A DNA stretch of 64,000 nucleotides from Stieleria mannarensis (GTDB lineage Bacteria > Planctomycetota > Planctomycetia > Pirellulales > Pirellulaceae): contig NZ_JACEHH010000014.1 of NCBI RefSeq assembly GCF_014154935.1, positions 121,401 to 185,400 of the forward strand, given 5' to 3'. The notes under the pieces were generated by a model. The model made no database searches and had not been told where the DNA came from. It saw only the letters and a program-made list of their open reading frames with translations. This document shows, piece after piece, positions 17,670 through 26,043 of this stretch; within the stretch, counting starts at the first letter, position 1, and every line of letters begins with the position of its first letter. The position numbers were made by a program, and so were the translations under genes.

Positions 17670-18340
17670 GATGATCTCTCCGCTGTCGCAGGTTGAACGA
17701 CCGAATGGCCGGCTCGGGATGTCGGCTGCGCCAAGCGGTTTCGCAACAGGTCCCCCGTCAAGACAAGCCCGCCGGCCAGGTAGACGATCCCGCCGACGAC
17801 CAACATGATGGCACCACCGAGATGCTGATCTTCCAGGGGACTCAGGCCGCTTAAGCCGTGCGGGTGTTGGAACAACAATCGCGGTGACAGGGCAAGCAAC
17901 GCACCGAGCAAGGTCATGTGCATCGACGTCAGTAACAGTCCGACAACGCCGGCGGCACTCCGCCCACGTGATCGCGGCCGCTCGCCTCCAAACGCCGACA
18001 ACCAAACCCACACACCGGCCGCCAGAAACGTGGATTGCTCCACGACGAAACCCAACAGGTCGTGTCGGGCCCAATGATGCAGACCCGGTCCATGCCAGGC
18101 CCAAACGATGACAAGTTCGCCGACCGACGCCGGGATCGGAGAAAACAGTGCAGGAACCTTCTTGACCGGGTCGTAACGCAACCCCGCGGCAGCAATCGAC
18201 AACAGCGGTGCGGCAATCGCCACGATCAACATGTGCAACGTCATGTGTGCCGCAAACGAACTGCGTGCGAGACCGGGCAACGGGCCCAGCCAAGCGGCCG
18301 CCAACACCATCCATCCCAGATTCCAAAGGAACAATCGCAT
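17666..18340 (-). CDS. ctaG: CtaG-type cytochrome c oxidase assembly protein
   Basis: A 224-residue polytopic membrane protein of the caa3_CtaG family. It has about seven hydrophobic segments with the conserved histidines in SSFAAHMTLHML, WAWHGPGLHHW and SMHMTL, which are candidate copper ligands. The family assists CuB insertion or assembly of caa3-type oxidases. Its start shares one base with the upstream gene's stop (TGATG at 18338-18342), and its stop overlaps the triheme cytochrome start. Confidence 0.85.
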   Translation of the reverse strand: MRLFLWNLGWMVLAAAWLGPLPGLARSSFAAHMTLHMLIVAIAAPLLSIAAAGLRYDPVKKVPALFSPIPASVGELVIVWAWHGPGLHHWARHDLLGFVVEQSTFLAAGVWVWLSAFGGERPRSRGRSAAGVVGLLLTSMHMTLLGALLALSPRLLFQHPHGLSGLSPLEDQHLGGAIMLVVGGIVYLAGGLVLTGDLLRNRLAQPTSRAGHSVVQPATAERSS

Positions 18341-18732
18341 CAGTGACAGGTCCCCACGAAAACAAGCACCAATGCGGTGAAGAGCGTCGCGACCGCACTT
18401 AAACACGCCAATAAAAAGGTTGCAAACCCGATCATTCGTCGCTGAGCGTCACGGCCGGAATCATCATGCGACGTGGAATGACGACCGTGATGGTGGCGAC
18501 GAAAACCTGATGCACCGATCGCGGCGATCAACAGCAATGCGATCACGGTGTAGGACATCACGGCAAGCTGCACTTCGCCCGCCGAGCCATCCGAGTCCGC
18601 GAGCTTTGCACAGAAGATCGCCGCGGTCAGATAGCTGGCCAGAAAATGCACCGCCCAAACGGCCGGCGCGCTGACGATCGCCCACAACGGCGAAACTCGA
18701 TTGTCGCGCGAAATTGATTTCGACATCTTCAT
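18340..18732 (-). CDS. Small membrane protein of the caa3 operon
   Basis: A 130-residue protein starting MKMSKSISRD. Three hydrophobic segments are visible (AIVSAPAVWAVHFLASYL; VMSYTVIALLLIAAIGA; LLACLSAVATLFTALVLVFV), with a His-rich loop RRHHHGRH between the second and third. It overlaps its neighbours by one base on both sides, so it is an integral operon member. It occupies the position where subunit IV or a small accessory subunit is often found, but I do not recognise its family. Confidence 0.7.
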   Translation of the reverse strand: MKMSKSISRDNRVSPLWAIVSAPAVWAVHFLASYLTAAIFCAKLADSDGSAGEVQLAVMSYTVIALLLIAAIGASGFRRHHHGRHSTSHDDSGRDAQRRMIGFATFLLACLSAVATLFTALVLVFVGTCH

Positions 18733-21248
18733 CACCTCGCCACCATCGGAAATCCGGCGATCACCAAGCAGGTGATCAGCGTGGTCAGAAAGATGAAGTG
18801 CCAATACAGCGTGACGTTGACGATGTCGGCATCGTAGCGCGCCGTCATCTTGCCCGCCATGCGTCGCGCGGCGCAGTACAGCTGCATCACGATCCCGACC
18901 ACGACGTGCAATGTCGTCCAGATGACCAGCACCCAGACGATCGCCGGATAGACGTGCGAGGTCGGATCCATCGCATGAGTCGCAGGCCCCATCAGCAACG
19001 CCCAGCCGCCGGTCAGGCTGAGCGCGATGCCGCAAACCAATGCCCCATAGAACATCGAGCCGCGGTTCTGGCGATTGAATTGACGCGCGGCCATCACCGC
19101 CGACCAGACCAACGTGATCGCCAGCAGTGCCGCGATGGGCCAAATCCAACCCGGCCCGGTCGAGTCTTGCGGCGGAAAATCCTCCTGGATCGTCCAGTAA
19201 AAGAAGTAACCAAATACAAGTGAAATGAAGGCGGTCATGTCGCCCAGCATCGTGATGAACATTGCCCACCAGCCGACGGCGCGGGAACCGGAGACATAAA
19301 TCGGGAGCGTTACACCGCGACCGACGTCTTTCTCGTGCTTTTCCGGAATCCAGGCCGTCCCCGTCCACAACCAGACCAGGATCGTTGCCACCGCAAGAAC
19401 GCCGCTGATCCCCGCGGCAACGTACCAGTGGAACGTGGACAAGATAAACACGCCGCCGGTGAACACCGCCGCAAAATGCGTCAGAAACGTCGGCCCGGGA
19501 ACCCGCAGACATTGAATCGGTTCCGCATCGACGACCGAGGTCACCAGCGTTTCGCGTTTACCTTCATCTGCCCCCGGAAGAAAAAAACGCCCCTCGTCGA
19601 CGTCTTGGACAAATTGTTCCTGATCCCACAGCGGGTAACGAGTTTCGACAATCGGGATGCTGCGGACACCCCAGGGTTTATCCGGTACTTCGGCCAACCA
19701 TTCCAACGTTCCCGCATTCCAAACGTTGCGCGGCGCGAGTGGCTGTTTCGACTTGGGCCGGAGCACGTCCCACAGGAAAACCAGGAAACCCGCTGCCAAC
19801 ACGAATGCGCCGATCGTCGAAATCAGATTCAATGTTCCGACTTCCAACTCCGGCTGATACGTGTAAACCCGCCGCGGCATCCCCAGCAAACCGCTGAAGT
19901 GCATCGGGAAAAAGCTGACGTTAAAGCCGATCAACATCATCCAAAACGCGTAGCGTCCCAATCGTTCGGAAAGCTGTTTTCCGGTCACCGCCGGATAGTA
20001 GTAGTAGACGCCGGCCACAATCGGAAAGATGGTTCCGCCGATCAGCACGTAGTGCAGGTGCCCGACGATGAAGTACGTGTCGTGTGCCTGGTAGTCGAAC
20101 GGAGCGACAGCGACCATCACGCCGGTCAGGCCACCGACGATAAACGTCGCCAGTCCGCCCAGAGTGAACAACAAGCAAACCGACTTGGTGACGCGGCCGA
20201 CCAACAACGTGGCGATGAAACAGAACAGCTGAATCCCGGTCGGGATCGCGACGGCTTGTGATGCGGCCGAAAAGATACCGATGGAGATCGCCGGCAACCC
20301 CGTTGTGAACATGTGGTGGACCCACAAGCCGAAACTCAAAAATCCGGTTCCCACGGCCGCCAGCACGATCCATCCATAACCCACCATCGGCGCGCGGGCA
20401 AACGTCGGGACGATCATCGCGAGCAGCGCGACCGACGGCAGAAAGACGATGTAGACCTCGGGGTGGCCGAAAATCCAAAACAGATGCTGCCACAGCATCG
20501 GGTCGCCGCCGCGGGAGGCGTCAAAGAAAGGCCAATCGAGTGACCGCTCGAGTTCCATCAACAAGTCGCCGGCGATCAACGGCGGAAATGCAAACAAAAT
20601 CATCACGGCGACGACCAGGATGTACCACGCGTACAGCGGAATCAGGTTCAATCGCATTCCCGGTGGGCGGCACTTCAGGACACCCACGATCAATTCAACC
20701 GCCGCCGCGATCGACGCCACTTCGATAAACGACAATCCCAACAGCCAAATGTCCACACCGACGCCGGTTTGGTACTCCGTCGTCATCGGCGGGTACATGA
20801 ACCATCCCCCCTCGGGAGCCACGCCGAAGAAGATCGAGCCACAGACGAAGATGCCGCCGATCAAAAAACACCAAAACCCATACGCCGACAGCCGGGGGAA
20901 CGGCAAGTCTCGTGCACCGAGCATCTCGGGCAGCAACAGGATCGAGATCGCTTCCAGGATCGGCACGGCAAACAGGAACATCATCACACTGCCGTGCATC
21001 GTGAACACTTGATGGTACTGATCCGCCGTCAAAAAGTCGTTTTCAGGAACCGCCAACTGAATCCGCATCAACAGCGCCAGGATTCCGCCGAACAAAAAGA
21101 ACGTGAACGACGCGACCACGTACCACAGTCCGACTTCGGAGTTGTTGACGGCCGTCCAATACCGCCATCCGGTCGGAGTCCGCCATGCGTCCAGCAACCG
21201 CGCGGCGGCGGGATCCCGTTCATCGGTGGTGGTCGCTTCGGCAGTCAA
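18732..21248 (-). CDS. ctaD: Cytochrome c oxidase, fused subunits I and III (caa3 type)
   Basis: An 838-residue fusion. Residues about 1-560 are subunit I: WIFGHPEVY holds the cross-linked His-Tyr and the D-channel Glu of A1-type haem-copper oxidases, VHHMF supplies two CuB ligands and HDTYFIVGHLHYVL the haem ligands. Residues about 600-838 are subunit III. The start is a TTG overlapping the subunit II stop (TTGA) with GGAG about 9 bases upstream; there is no ATG before residue 61. It reduces O2 at the cytoplasmic membrane and pumps protons. I-III fusions are known in caa3 oxidases, and the rest of the operon fits. Confidence 0.92.
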   Translation of the reverse strand: MTAEATTTDERDPAAARLLDAWRTPTGWRYWTAVNNSEVGLWYVVASFTFFLFGGILALLMRIQLAVPENDFLTADQYHQVFTMHGSVMMFLFAVPILEAISILLLPEMLGARDLPFPRLSAYGFWCFLIGGIFVCGSIFFGVAPEGGWFMYPPMTTEYQTGVGVDIWLLGLSFIEVASIAAAVELIVGVLKCRPPGMRLNLIPLYAWYILVVAVMILFAFPPLIAGDLLMELERSLDWPFFDASRGGDPMLWQHLFWIFGHPEVYIVFLPSVALLAMIVPTFARAPMVGYGWIVLAAVGTGFLSFGLWVHHMFTTGLPAISIGIFSAASQAVAIPTGIQLFCFIATLLVGRVTKSVCLLFTLGGLATFIVGGLTGVMVAVAPFDYQAHDTYFIVGHLHYVLIGGTIFPIVAGVYYYYPAVTGKQLSERLGRYAFWMMLIGFNVSFFPMHFSGLLGMPRRVYTYQPELEVGTLNLISTIGAFVLAAGFLVFLWDVLRPKSKQPLAPRNVWNAGTLEWLAEVPDKPWGVRSIPIVETRYPLWDQEQFVQDVDEGRFFLPGADEGKRETLVTSVVDAEPIQCLRVPGPTFLTHFAAVFTGGVFILSTFHWYVAAGISGVLAVATILVWLWTGTAWIPEKHEKDVGRGVTLPIYVSGSRAVGWWAMFITMLGDMTAFISLVFGYFFYWTIQEDFPPQDSTGPGWIWPIAALLAITLVWSAVMAARQFNRQNRGSMFYGALVCGIALSLTGGWALLMGPATHAMDPTSHVYPAIVWVLVIWTTLHVVVGIVMQLYCAARRMAGKMTARYDADIVNVTLYWHFIFLTTLITCLVIAGFPMVAR

Positions 21249-22294
21249 TGCAGTTGCTCCAGGTAAGCGACAATTGCATCCACCTCGCGTTCGTCGAGTG
21301 CTTGAAACGCCGGCATCGTCACACCGGGTTTGACGTGGTGCGTGTGGGTGATCCAGTGGCGAAGGTTCTCGGTATTGTTCGGCTTGGTTGCGGCGCCCAG
21401 GCTGCTGCGACTGGCCAGATGTGTCAGATCAGGGCCGACCCTGCCCCGTGCGTCGGTTCCTCGGATCGTATGGCAAGCACCGCACCCTTTGCGTCGAAAC
21501 AACTCGCCGCCTCGGATCGCCGATTGCTGTGACGGTTCTCGCGCGTCACTACTTTGGTTGCTTAGCCAACGGTTGAATTCTGGTCGCGGCATCACGGTCA
21601 CATCGAACCTCATCTGCGCGTGCGCCGTCCCGCAGTACTCGGCACACACGCCGCGAAACTTTCCAACTCGGGTCGGGTACAACTTCAAACGAGTTTCTCG
21701 GCCGGGAATCATGTCGACCTTGCCGCCCAGTGAGGGGATCCAGAACGAATGAATCACATCTTCGCTGGTCAATTTGAACTCGACCGCTTCGTCGACCGGC
21801 AATCGAATCTCGTTCGCCGTTTCGATGGTTCGGCCATCGTCGGTTTGATACTGGACGCGCCACCACCAACGCACGCCGTTGACCTTGACCGTCGGGCTGT
21901 CGCTTGGCGGGGGGCGATGAAGTTCCGGCAGCATCGCAAGTGCGTAACACAGTAAAGATGACAGCACCACCGTCGGAACCACGGCGCCTCCGCCGATCAC
22001 CAGCGTCTTGGTCAGGCGAGGGCGGTGTCCTCCGGGAACAACGATCGAATAGACCGACAATCCGACGACGATCAACCAGATCACCACCCCGCCGCCGACC
22101 ATCCAGTGGAACAGATCGACGATTTGCGTGGCACCGACTCCCGCCGGGTCAAGTGCTGATTGCGAAACATCGTCGATCAATTCAGGACGCATGTTGGCTG
22201 GATCGGATTTGACCAAGTTGCACGAATTCGGACCATCGCAACGGAGTCCTCCAAGGACTGGCTGCGGTTTTGTCGGCGGCGTGGAAGCGGTCAT
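21245..22294 (-). CDS. ctaC: Cytochrome c oxidase subunit II with C-terminal cytochrome c domain
   Basis: A protein of about 349 residues, or 315 if Met 22192 is the start. Two membrane helices (GGGVVIWLIVVGLSVYSIVV; AVVPTVVLSSLLCYALAM) precede a cupredoxin domain with the CuA ligands H-S-F-W ... CAEYCGTAH ... M. A cytochrome c domain with CGACH follows, which defines caa3 oxidases. It is the first gene of the operon and overlaps the subunit I-III start. The N-terminus lacks the usual lipobox before QSALDPAG, and neither candidate start has a good ribosome-binding site, so the 5' end is uncertain. Confidence 0.9.
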   Translation of the reverse strand: MTASTPPTKPQPVLGGLRCDGPNSCNLVKSDPANMRPELIDDVSQSALDPAGVGATQIVDLFHWMVGGGVVIWLIVVGLSVYSIVVPGGHRPRLTKTLVIGGGAVVPTVVLSSLLCYALAMLPELHRPPPSDSPTVKVNGVRWWWRVQYQTDDGRTIETANEIRLPVDEAVEFKLTSEDVIHSFWIPSLGGKVDMIPGRETRLKLYPTRVGKFRGVCAEYCGTAHAQMRFDVTVMPRPEFNRWLSNQSSDAREPSQQSAIRGGELFRRKGCGACHTIRGTDARGRVGPDLTHLASRSSLGAATKPNNTENLRHWITHTHHVKPGVTMPAFQALDEREVDAIVAYLEQLH

Positions 22295-22365
22295 CCAGGC
22301 GACGCAAATGTCATGCCCACCAGACGGCCGCGTTCGGTATGCGTGTTGCTGTGTTAGGACTGGTG

Positions 22366-23421
22366 ATGAACTTCGAAGACCATTCCGTCGGCGTCAATCT
22401 TTCCGTGTTCGCTGTCGGTGCGCTGTTGGTGTGGGGGGCGGGAACGAAGCTCAGCAAGTACGTTGACTTGATCGCGGACCGGACGGGGCTGGGCAAAGCG
22501 TTCGCCGGTGCGTTGTTGCTGGGAGGGGCGACGAGTCTGCCGGAATTGGCGACGACGCTCACCGCGTCCTATTCCGGTGCCGCCGAACTGGCCGGGACAA
22601 ACCTGTTGGGCGGCGTTGTGATGCAAATTGCCGTGCTCGGTCTGATCGACGCGCTGGTGTTGCGTGGCCAGCCGTTGACACTGTTTTCGCCCCGATCGTC
22701 GTTGCTGATGGCGGGTATCATGCTGATCGGGTTGGTCGCGATGGCATCTGCAGCGGTCACCAGCGGCGAACTGTATTCATGGCAGGGTGTCGGGGTTTGG
22801 CCGATCGTGCTGTTCGCCGCCTACCTGCTTTCGATGGGTGTGATCTATCGCTATGAAGGCAATCCGCGCTGGGAGCCGCGCGGCCAGATCGCTCAACCAC
22901 CCGAATCGGCCCGCGACCTCAAAGATGCGCACCGCGACGCCTTTCAAGATGTCTCGATGGCGCGGTTGGTGGCCTCGTTCCTGATGGCGTCGTTGGTGGT
23001 GCTGGTCGGTGGGTTTCTGGTCGCCCGGACCGGTGAAACGATTTCGCAGCAAACCGGGATCGGACAGAGCATCATCGGCGCGACGCTGGTCGCCCTGGCG
23101 ACCAGTTTGCCAGAGGTCAGCACGACGTATTCCGCCGCGCGATTCGGAGCCTACAGCATGGCCGCGGCAAATATTTTGGGAACCAACAGCCTGGAAATCG
23201 CATTGTTCTTGCCAGCGGAACTCGCCTATCGAGAAGGCGCCATTTTTGATGCCATGCAACCACCGGTCTCTTTTCTCGGCACGCTCGGGATTCTGGTGAC
23301 TTGCTTGTACCTGTGGGGAATCCTCGAACGACGCGACCGGACGATCCTGGGGATGGGCGCCGACTCGTTTGCCGTGCTGATCGTGTACGTCTGCGGTATG
23401 GCGATCTACTGGATACTGTAG
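22366..23421 (+). CDS. Na+/Ca2+ exchanger-like cation antiporter (CaCA family)
   Basis: A 351-residue membrane protein with about ten hydrophobic helices in two inverted halves. The alpha repeats are GGATSLPELATT in the first half and ALATSLPEVSTT in the second, joined by a hydrophilic cytoplasmic loop with Asp, Glu and His (SARDLKDAHRDAFQDV). These carry the Glu residues that bind the transported cation. ATG 22366 has AGGA upstream; ATG 22339 is an alternative. It is divergent from the oxidase operon. The exchanger remnant at 16185-16504 is a paralogue on the other side of that operon. Confidence 0.85.
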   Translation: MNFEDHSVGVNLSVFAVGALLVWGAGTKLSKYVDLIADRTGLGKAFAGALLLGGATSLPELATTLTASYSGAAELAGTNLLGGVVMQIAVLGLIDALVLRGQPLTLFSPRSSLLMAGIMLIGLVAMASAAVTSGELYSWQGVGVWPIVLFAAYLLSMGVIYRYEGNPRWEPRGQIAQPPESARDLKDAHRDAFQDVSMARLVASFLMASLVVLVGGFLVARTGETISQQTGIGQSIIGATLVALATSLPEVSTTYSAARFGAYSMAAANILGTNSLEIALFLPAELAYREGAIFDAMQPPVSFLGTLGILVTCLYLWGILERRDRTILGMGADSFAVLIVYVCGMAIYWIL

Positions 23422-23465
23422 AGGTTGAACTGCCGGTGTACCAAGTTATCAATACGACTGGAGGT

Positions 23466-24035
23466 TCAGCGATCGAGCCTTAGCGGCATCGAAATCAATA
23501 ATCCGGCGGTTCGGTCTTCGGTGCTCTTGCGGTGCTTGACGTGACATTTCAAGCACTGGGACGCCAACCGGATTGGTCCGGCGAACCGATAGCGGGATGG
23601 CTCAACCGCTTCGTGCCGGGGCTTCCCCGCCTTGAGCGCCGCGACGGCCGCCTTTTCGAATTCATCGTCGGCCTGATGGTCGACGTTGACGATGTCGGTT
23701 TCGACGATCAGCCATTTCAAGTCGACGGAGTACTGGTCGGCCAACGCGTCAAAGACGTCTTCCAGCGACGCGGACGGGATCGCGTGGGCGTCGTCCTCGT
23801 CGAACAGGTCTCGGTGCATCACTTGCAACGCGCCCCGGATTGATTCGTACAACAGAATTGCTCTCGCCCGGGCTTCGGGAACACTGCTCGGCGGCGCGAC
23901 TTCTGGCGCGGTCGATTGCGGTTGTGACACCGCGGCGGGTTCCTTGGCGCCCGCTGCCCAATCGCTGGCCACCAGCACCAGGAACGACATCGAGAGGGTG
24001 CATGCGAAAAGCGTCATGTTCGATGGTCGTTTCAT
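23466..24035 (-). CDS. Tll0287-like (DUF3365) c-type haem protein
   Basis: A 189-residue exported protein with signal peptide MKRPSNMTLFACTLSMSFLVLVAS. The C-terminal half has the DUF3365/Tll0287-like signature ending in a single haem motif CLKCH, preceded by RYRFAGPIRLASQ. Members of this PAS-like family are periplasmic haem proteins proposed to sense redox state or gases. It is divergent from the NsrR-like regulator gene and resembles the protein at 24885-25439. Only a weak half of the operator motif found elsewhere precedes it. Confidence 0.75.
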   Translation of the reverse strand: MKRPSNMTLFACTLSMSFLVLVASDWAAGAKEPAAVSQPQSTAPEVAPPSSVPEARARAILLYESIRGALQVMHRDLFDEDDAHAIPSASLEDVFDALADQYSVDLKWLIVETDIVNVDHQADDEFEKAAVAALKAGKPRHEAVEPSRYRFAGPIRLASQCLKCHVKHRKSTEDRTAGLLISMPLRLDR

Positions 24036-24074
24036 TTTTTGTTCCCGATTGAGTTCAGGTGCTGGTTGACGATT

Positions 24075-24101
24075 TTGGATCGGCGAGGTTGATGCTACAA
24101 T
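24075..24101 (+). promoter_or_regulatory. Possible extended -10 promoter toward the Rrf2 regulator
   Basis: TGCTACAAT (24093-24101) resembles an extended -10 element, with TTGGAT 15 bp upstream as a poor -35. If used, the regulator mRNA would carry a leader of about 300 nt, which fills the otherwise empty 24036-24404 gap. The gap also contains a G-rich stretch (24280-24300) but no other gene. Confidence 0.3.
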
Positions 24102-24404
24102 CGCGGCATCGATCGTGATTCGGGTTCCAACTTCCTGGGCGGGGGTTGTTGATGCCCTGCGATCGATGCCTGCAATCAGGGTCGGTGTCTTTTGGGGGCT
24201 GTCGCGGGGCTCGGTGTCGGTCGGTCGTGTGGGGAGCGCTGGGCCGCTCGCTTACGGTTCGTGCCGGTATGGGGGCTGTTTGCTGGGGTGGGGGGGCGAA
24301 AAAAACGCGGTTGTGCGGGGCTTTCGATGTGGCCTGAAATAAAACTCTTGGACGGAACTACGCCCCTCTCGTCTGTTTCGTCCGACCCGAATGTTGCCAA
24401 TTCC

Positions 24405-24824
24405 ATGAAGCTGACCACCCAGACCGATTACGCATTGCGGACGTTGATGTTTTTGGCGACGCGATCGTCTCGCGCGAACGTACGCGACATCGCAACCCTG
24501 TTCGGAATCTCGGTCAACCACGTGGCGAAGGTCGTCAATTTGCTTGCCCGCGAAGGCTACATTCTCAGCACCCGGGGTGTCGGCGGAGGGATCGAATTGG
24601 CCAAGCCGCCGGCGGAGATTTTCATCGGGCAGGTCGTCGCTGCCATGGAAACCGACATGCATCTGCTTTCCTGTGTCGGCAGCGATGACTCCTGTGCCAT
24701 TCATTCGTTCTGTAAACTCAAGGGTGTGTTGGCCGAAGCCGAGCGAGTGCAACGCGAATACCTGGACGGCGTGACGCTCGCAGATGTCGTCCCGACGCGT
24801 CGACAACTTAATCGTGTGCAATAA
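24405..24824 (+). CDS. nsrR: Rrf2-family [Fe-S] regulator, NsrR-like
   Basis: A 139-residue winged-helix regulator starting MKLTTQTDYALRTLMFLA, the standard Rrf2 N-terminus. The recognition helix lies around ISVNHVAKVVNLLA and the wing around GVGGGIELA. Three cysteines at 90, 97 and 103 (LSC, DSC, SFC) match the cluster ligands of NsrR, the nitric-oxide-sensing member, where a [4Fe-4S] cluster is nitrosylated by NO. The frame is open for 71 more codons upstream, but homology begins at ATG 24405. It lies among a flavohaemoglobin gene and two haem-protein genes, which supports an NO-response role. Confidence 0.8.
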   Translation: MKLTTQTDYALRTLMFLATRSSRANVRDIATLFGISVNHVAKVVNLLAREGYILSTRGVGGGIELAKPPAEIFIGQVVAAMETDMHLLSCVGSDDSCAIHSFCKLKGVLAEAERVQREYLDGVTLADVVPTRRQLNRVQ

Positions 24825-24884
24825 CGCATCGATTTAAAGCTGCGGATCGACGCGTCCGAAACAGGGCTCGGCCGCTTTCATGGA

Positions 24885-25439
24885 TTACTCGATCGCAACG
24901 GTGTAACTGATCGCCCCGATCGGTTCTCCCTTTTTGGCGTCGGCATAATGTGAGTGGCACATCACGCACTTCTGCATTACGACGGGAACGGGCGTCAGCG
25001 AACGCAGGAACGGCTTGCCGTCGATGGTGACAACCTGCTCATGTCCCTCGGCACCGGCCTTGAGTTTCTTGATCCCGGCTTTTTCAAAGTCATCTTTGGC
25101 GACGTTTTCGATTTCGTACGGGTCCCCGGTCGCGTCGATCAATCGCACCTTGTTGTCCCCCGACTCGGAGATGTTCTTGAACAACAGCACGGCGGCGCTG
25201 CCCGCCGCGAAATCGCTCTCGTCATGCACGTATTTGTCGGTCACCATCACGATCGTTTGCTTGAAAATATTGTCCAGCATCTTGACCGTTCCGCGGGCCC
25301 GTTGGACCGCCTTTTTCTTGGGGGCGGCGCTCGGTTCGGATTCCTGTGCCGAAGCGACGGCAGGGGCGATGCTTGCGGCGAAGACTGCGGCGCAAAGGCA
25401 GGCAAGACCGAGATGGCGGACGTCAACATGACGATTCAT
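24885..25439 (-). CDS. Tll0287-like (DUF3365) c-type haem protein
   Basis: A 184-residue exported protein with signal peptide ending near AVASA-QE, a Lys-rich linker, and a DUF3365/Tll0287-like domain. The domain has the typical FRSLTPVPVVMQKCVMCH haem motif, the ATGDPYEIENVAKDDFEK segment and GAISYTVAIE at the end. It is probably a periplasmic sensor or electron carrier. GAGGAG sits 8 bases before its ATG. The palindromic operator motif at 25473-25498 lies 34 bp upstream. Confidence 0.8.
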   Translation of the reverse strand: MNRHVDVRHLGLACLCAAVFAASIAPAVASAQESEPSAAPKKKAVQRARGTVKMLDNIFKQTIVMVTDKYVHDESDFAAGSAAVLLFKNISESGDNKVRLIDATGDPYEIENVAKDDFEKAGIKKLKAGAEGHEQVVTIDGKPFLRSLTPVPVVMQKCVMCHSHYADAKKGEPIGAISYTVAIE

Positions 25440-25472
25440 CGGGAAGACTCCTCAGGAGGCGGGGGAGGGGAA

Positions 25473-25498
25473 AAACGTGCACCTGGAGGTGTACGTTG
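25473..25498. promoter_or_regulatory. Putative NsrR-type operator, site 1
   Basis: The arms AAACGTGCAC and GTGTACGTTG are inverted copies around a 6-bp spacer, 34 bp upstream of the DUF3365 gene at 24885-25439. The TGCACC and GTGTA cores recur in the other three sites. Confidence 0.6.
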
Positions 25499-25530
25499 TG
25501 CCTCCTTTTTAGCTCGACGCACCCGCGGCG

Positions 25531-26043
25531 TCAATCTTTTCCCCGATCGGCGATCCCGACATAGATGGCGACCGAACTCGGATCAGCCGGATCATGGACT
25601 TCGAAGTCGGCCAGATAGTTGCGAGACAAGTTGCTCGACCGGATCCGTTGCCAGGTTTCGGCCACGCTGTCCGGTTGGTCACCATGGGCATGAAAAACGG
25701 CGTAGGTTCCGGCGGGGATCTCACGGATGGCAAACCCTTCCTCGGGACAGCAGGCGTCGAACACTTCGCAGCCCAGGAAATAGGTGCAGGGCCCGGATCG
25801 ATCATCTTCGTATTGCACGTAGGCCGCGATCAGAGCGTCATCGACACGTTCGGGCATGTCGTCGATCAAGCCATCGGCTCGGAATCGATCCCACAGCGCG
25901 TTAATCTGGTCATCGCCCACGCCGCAGACGCGCGTTTCAATTCCGTACAGCAATCGGACGGGGTGTGTTTCGATCTTCACGGATGGCGCGACTCCTGACG
26001 GTTGAACTTCCGGACTTCGACTCATGGGGACAGGCTTGGTCAC
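25531..26043 (-). CDS. GyrI-like/effector-binding domain protein
   Basis: A 170-residue protein of the GyrI-like (AraC effector-binding or integron-associated effector-binding) fold. The pattern is AYVQYEDDRSGPCTYFLGCEVF, then IREIPAGTYAVFHAHG, then the ending FEVHDPADPSSVAIYVGI. No DNA-binding domain is present, so it is a stand-alone small-molecule-binding unit. Its GTG start overlaps the stop of the sulfite-reductase-type gene (GTGA); ATG 26025 is the alternative. Coupling suggests it serves that enzyme or shares its induction, but its ligand is unknown. Confidence 0.75.
   Translation of the reverse strand: MTKPVPMSRSPEVQPSGVAPSVKIETHPVRLLYGIETRVCGVGDDQINALWDRFRADGLIDDMPERVDDALIAAYVQYEDDRSGPCTYFLGCEVFDACCPEEGFAIREIPAGTYAVFHAHGDQPDSVAETWQRIRSSNLSRNYLADFEVHDPADPSSVAIYVGIADRGKD

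Noticed and set aside
24036..24404. Copy of the NsrR-type operator upstream of the 23466-24035 haem protein and the regulator itself
   Set aside because: Only a weak half (AACCAGCACC on the minus strand) is present; the inverted arm is missing.
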